Assembly: GCA_002389765.1 (NCBI GenBank)
Contig: DGQM01000018.1
Span: 1-64,000 of the forward strand
DNA from: Bacteroidetes bacterium UBA4414
GTDB lineage: Bacteria > Bacteroidota > Bacteroidia > Chitinophagales > Chitinophagaceae
DNA length: 64,000 nucleotides
Direction: 5' to 3'
Positions 61,728 through 64,000 of this stretch are shown here, one piece after another. The notes under the pieces are model-generated. The model was not told the DNA's origin, ran no database searches, and worked only from the letters and a program-made list of their open reading frames with translations. The position numbers and the translations under genes were made by a program. The first letter of the stretch is position 1. Every line of letters starts with the position of its first letter.

Positions 61728-61747
61728 TTATTTCTCATCAATGATAA

Positions 61748-62665
61748 TCACTTCTTTACAGCATCATCATATATAGCTTTTGCAACAGCAGCTATTACAC
61801 TTTCGCCATATTCCAAATCACCGGTTATATCATGCACATATATAGCCATCGCTTCGTGCTGTCCGTTAGGAAGTGTTACAATACCTATATCGTTAATAGC
61901 AATTGTTTTACCATCTCTGGTATCGCTGCTACCTGTTTTATGCGCTACAACGGTACCCTCCGGCAGCAAACCTTTTATACGTTTAGTACCACCAGTTGTG
62001 CGTTCCATAATGCTGCGCAGCGTATCAGTAGATGTTTTGCTCATCAACTCACCTTTGTAAAACTTCACCATCAGCTTTGCCATATCCTGTGCTGTGCACC
62101 ATGTATCATACGGATTGCTGAAGTCTATATAAGGCTCACCTTCACGTTGTGTTACACCTATGCCCTGCAGCCCTGTACTCTTTATATATTCTTCAATTTT
62201 CTTACCGCCACCTACACGCCTTGTAAGACCAAAGAAGCTGATATTATCGCTTACATGTGTCATATACTCCAGCAGCGAATGCACTTTCATGCTGTTTCCT
62301 CCATGCAGTGCTTCTGTCAATGTTTTTCCACCCGGTATAGCTAATTCTTCTTTGGTCAGTGTAAACTTTTCATCCAGCGATATTCTACCACTATCTACCT
62401 GCTTCATAATCATGATAGCCAACGGAAACTTGATAGTACTCTGTGTAGGCACATGGTCTGTTGCATTGTAGTAAAATGTATCGCCTGTTTCTACGTTGAT
62501 GCTAGCTACAGCAATCTTTGCTTTTGCAGTTTTTGCAATACTGTTTATTGTTGTTTGTAAGGCAGGTCCCGCAGGTGTTTCAGTAACTACAGATGTTTCT
62601 TTGGGCTGCTCGTTGCCACAGCTGGCTAATAGTAGTAATGAGATGGAGAAAATAACAGAACGCAT
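61748..62665 (-). CDS. Class A beta-lactamase-like serine hydrolase, lipoprotein
   Basis: A 305-residue protein with a lipoprotein signal (lipobox LASC, Cys16) and the class A beta-lactamase motifs: S-x-x-K as STIK in PTQSTIKFPLA (about residues 76-86), SDN in HVSDNIS, an omega-loop Glu that may correspond to Glu166 in QREGEPYIDFSNPYDTWC, and KTG in VAHKTGSSDT. The layout resembles the subclass A2 enzymes of Bacteroidota (CfxA/CepA-like), but identity to known enzymes cannot be judged here. Single gene. Substrate not known; a low-affinity beta-lactamase or a DD-peptidase-like role cannot be excluded. Confidence 0.86.
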   Translation of the reverse strand: MRSVIFSISLLLLASCGNEQPKETSVVTETPAGPALQTTINSIAKTAKAKIAVASINVETGDTFYYNATDHVPTQSTIKFPLAIMIMKQVDSGRISLDEKFTLTKEELAIPGGKTLTEALHGGNSMKVHSLLEYMTHVSDNISFFGLTRRVGGGKKIEEYIKSTGLQGIGVTQREGEPYIDFSNPYDTWCTAQDMAKLMVKFYKGELMSKTSTDTLRSIMERTTGGTKRIKGLLPEGTVVAHKTGSSDTRDGKTIAINDIGIVTLPNGQHEAMAIYVHDITGDLEYGESVIAAVAKAIYDDAVKK

Positions 62666-62715
62666 GTTTTCAAGTTTATGAAACCCGAATGTAGGGAAAA
62701 GAGCAATCCAAAAAT

Positions 62716-62745
62716 AAAAGGGCTATCAGATTGATAACCCTTTTT
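62716..62745. terminator. Terminator of the lipoamide dehydrogenase gene
   Basis: Stem AAAAGGGCTATCA/TGATAACCCTTTT with one mismatch and T-runs on both sides, 26 bases past the lpd stop. Confidence 0.8.
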
Positions 62746-62770
62746 TATACAGTTAGCCTTTCGGCACTCA

Positions 62771-64000
62771 TTACAGGTGTATAGCCTCGCCCAGTGCTAC
62801 TTCAATAGCATCTTTCACTGCTTCGCTCATTGTTGGGTGAGGGAAGATTGTATCCAGTTGCTCTTGCCATGTAGTTTCCAGTTTGCGGCTTGCTACTGTT
62901 TGCGCAATAATCTCGGTAACGTTTGCACCTATCATGTGCGTACCCAGCCATTCACCATATTTAGCGTCGAAGATTACTTTTACAAAACCTTCGTTTGCAC
63001 CTGCAGCACTAGCCTTACCTGAAGCAGAGAATGGGAATTTACCCACTTTCACTTCGTAGCCGGCTTCTTTAGCTTGTTTTTCTGTCATACCAACAGATGC
63101 AATTTCAGGAGAGCAATATGTACAGCCCGGTACGTTGTTATAATCCAACGCTTCTGGTACGTGGTGGTATTTACCTTCTTTATTAGCGATAGCTTCTATA
63201 CAGATAACCGCTTCTTTCATAGCTACGTGTGCCAGTGCCTGACCGGGTACGATATCGCCGATAGCGTAGATGCCTGCAACGTTTGTGTTATAGTGCTTAT
63301 CTACTACTACTTTACCTTTATCGGTAGCAATGTTCAGTGCTTCCAGACCAATGTTTTCGATGTTTGCAGAAACACCCACAGCACTCAATACTACATCTGC
63401 TTCCAGTGTAGACATGTTGCCATCTGCAGTTTTAATATGTGCTACAACACCAGCACCGCTGCCTTCTACTTTTTCTACAGAAGCATTGGTCATAATGCTA
63501 ATGCCTTTCTTTTTGTAAACTTTTTCCAATTCTTTAGATACATCCTCGTCTTCAACAGGTACTATACGCGGCATGAATTCTACGATAGTAACTTTAGTGC
63601 CCATGCTGTTGTACACATAAGCAAACTCAACACCAATAGCACCACTACCTACTACTATCATAGATTTTGGTTGTGTTGGCAGGTTCATAGCCTCGCGGTA
63701 GCCGATGATTTTCTTACCATCTATCGGCAGGTTTGGCAGTTGGCGTGCACGACCACCTGTAGCCAGTATCACGTGCTTAGCAGCATATGCTGTTGTTTTA
63801 CCATCAGCACCCGTTACTTCTACTTCTTTCTTAGCATTCAGTTTGCCCATACCCATCAGCACCTCAATCTTATTCTTCTTCATCAGGAACTGGATACCCT
63901 TGCTCATTTTATCAGCAACACCACGGCTGCGTTTGATAACTGCATTGAAGTCTGCTTTAGACTCGCCTGCTACGATACCGTAGTCTTGCGCATGGCTGAT
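62771..64000 (-). CDS. lpdA: Dihydrolipoyl dehydrogenase, C-terminal part (runs off right edge)
   Basis: Read on the minus strand the frame is open to base 64000, giving the last 409 residues of a protein normally about 465 long, so the N-terminus is outside the window. Absent here is the redox-active CxxxxC disulphide near residue 45 and the first FAD motif. Present are the NAD motif VVGSGAIGVEFAYVY, the second FAD motif GIYAIGDIVPGQALAHVA, and the dimerisation domain with the catalytic HPTMSE. It is the E3 component of pyruvate and 2-oxoglutarate dehydrogenase complexes. An internal ATG at 63907 is not the true start. Confidence 0.95.
   Translation of the reverse strand: MSHAQDYGIVAGESKADFNAVIKRSRGVADKMSKGIQFLMKKNKIEVLMGMGKLNAKKEVEVTGADGKTTAYAAKHVILATGGRARQLPNLPIDGKKIIGYREAMNLPTQPKSMIVVGSGAIGVEFAYVYNSMGTKVTIVEFMPRIVPVEDEDVSKELEKVYKKKGISIMTNASVEKVEGSGAGVVAHIKTADGNMSTLEADVVLSAVGVSANIENIGLEALNIATDKGKVVVDKHYNTNVAGIYAIGDIVPGQALAHVAMKEAVICIEAIANKEGKYHHVPEALDYNNVPGCTYCSPEIASVGMTEKQAKEAGYEVKVGKFPFSASGKASAAGANEGFVKVIFDAKYGEWLGTHMIGANVTEIIAQTVASRKLETTWQEQLDTIFPHPTMSEAVKDAIEVALGEAIHL

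Noticed and set aside
1..64000. CRISPR array, prophage, insertion sequence, toxin-antitoxin or other defence system
   Set aside because: No regularly spaced direct repeats, no integrase, transposase, phage structural or nuclease/effector clusters were seen; the only repeats are protein-module repeats and the palindromic pair at 45941-46017.

Overview
The window looks like a chromosomal segment from a free-living member of the Bacteroidota, most likely of the Chitinophagaceae/Chitinophagales type. The evidence is: secreted proteins with type IX secretion (T9SS) C-terminal sorting domains of both the short 'type A' kind and the gliding-associated CHU_C kind; a TonB protein with the Bacteroidota-style N-terminus; a Y_Y_Y/propeller histidine kinase with a LytTR regulator; a YtxH protein; and at least a dozen matches to the Bacteroidota promoter -7 element TAnnTTTG. 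I found no rRNA, CRISPR array, phage, insertion sequence or defence cluster. There is no gene-free stretch longer than about 300 bases; the longest gaps (about 150 to 220 bases) hold promoters and terminators. Both ends of the window cut a gene.

Layout. 1-4000: the N-terminal part of a large secreted Ig-repeat protein (minus strand, runs off the left edge) and a prolyl oligopeptidase. 4-9 kb: a very large TamB-type envelope protein whose reading frame extends upstream of any normal start codon. 9-14.6 kb: four glycosyltransferases with riboflavin gene ribBA embedded. 14.6-23.2 kb: FtsE-like ATPase, a secreted M43 metalloprotease and a 1762-residue Ig-repeat protein with a CHU_C C-terminus. 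23.4-23.6 kb: tRNA-Leu(TAA) and tRNA-Gly(GCC). 23.8-26.9 kb: ccmB, ccmC, a ccmD-like gene and a glutamate dehydrogenase. 26.9-33.4 kb: secreted proteins of unknown role around a two-component system. 33.5-37.6 kb: aconitase, tcdA, tatD-like, PspC-domain gene. 37.6-39.4 kb: two paralogous exported proteins, one with a long charged single-helix tail. 39.4-49.8 kb: housekeeping genes (trhO, tonB, pdeM, leucine dehydrogenase, purC, hutU, ispF, acetoacetyl-CoA reductase, ytxH, lepA). 49.8-54.6 kb: Bax-inhibitor-1 protein, an ECF sigma/probable anti-sigma/Spy-like operon, a DUF922-like protein, an AIM24-like protein and a thioesterase. 54.8-61.7 kb: acyltransferase and TonB-dependent receptor, divergent from a DUF1800-DUF1501 pair. 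61.7-64 kb: a lipoprotein class A beta-lactamase-like protein and most of lipoamide dehydrogenase.

How the genes fit together. Central metabolism (aconitase, Lpd, glutamate and leucine dehydrogenases, urocanase, purC, ribBA, ispF) indicates an amino-acid-using aerobic heterotroph; the ccm genes handle cytochrome c/haem. Much of the remainder builds or decorates the envelope: TamB, TonB with its receptor, glycosyltransferases, T9SS cargo, and regulators facing the periplasm. I see no convincing wholly new multi-gene system. The loci that best repay attention are the paralogous pair with the single-alpha-helix tail (37563-39354), the sigma/anti-sigma/Spy operon (50695-52093), the DUF1800-DUF1501 pair with an inverted-repeat region upstream (58240-61682), a paired GC-rich palindrome that fills the hutU-ispF spacer, and the non-AUG start of tamB.
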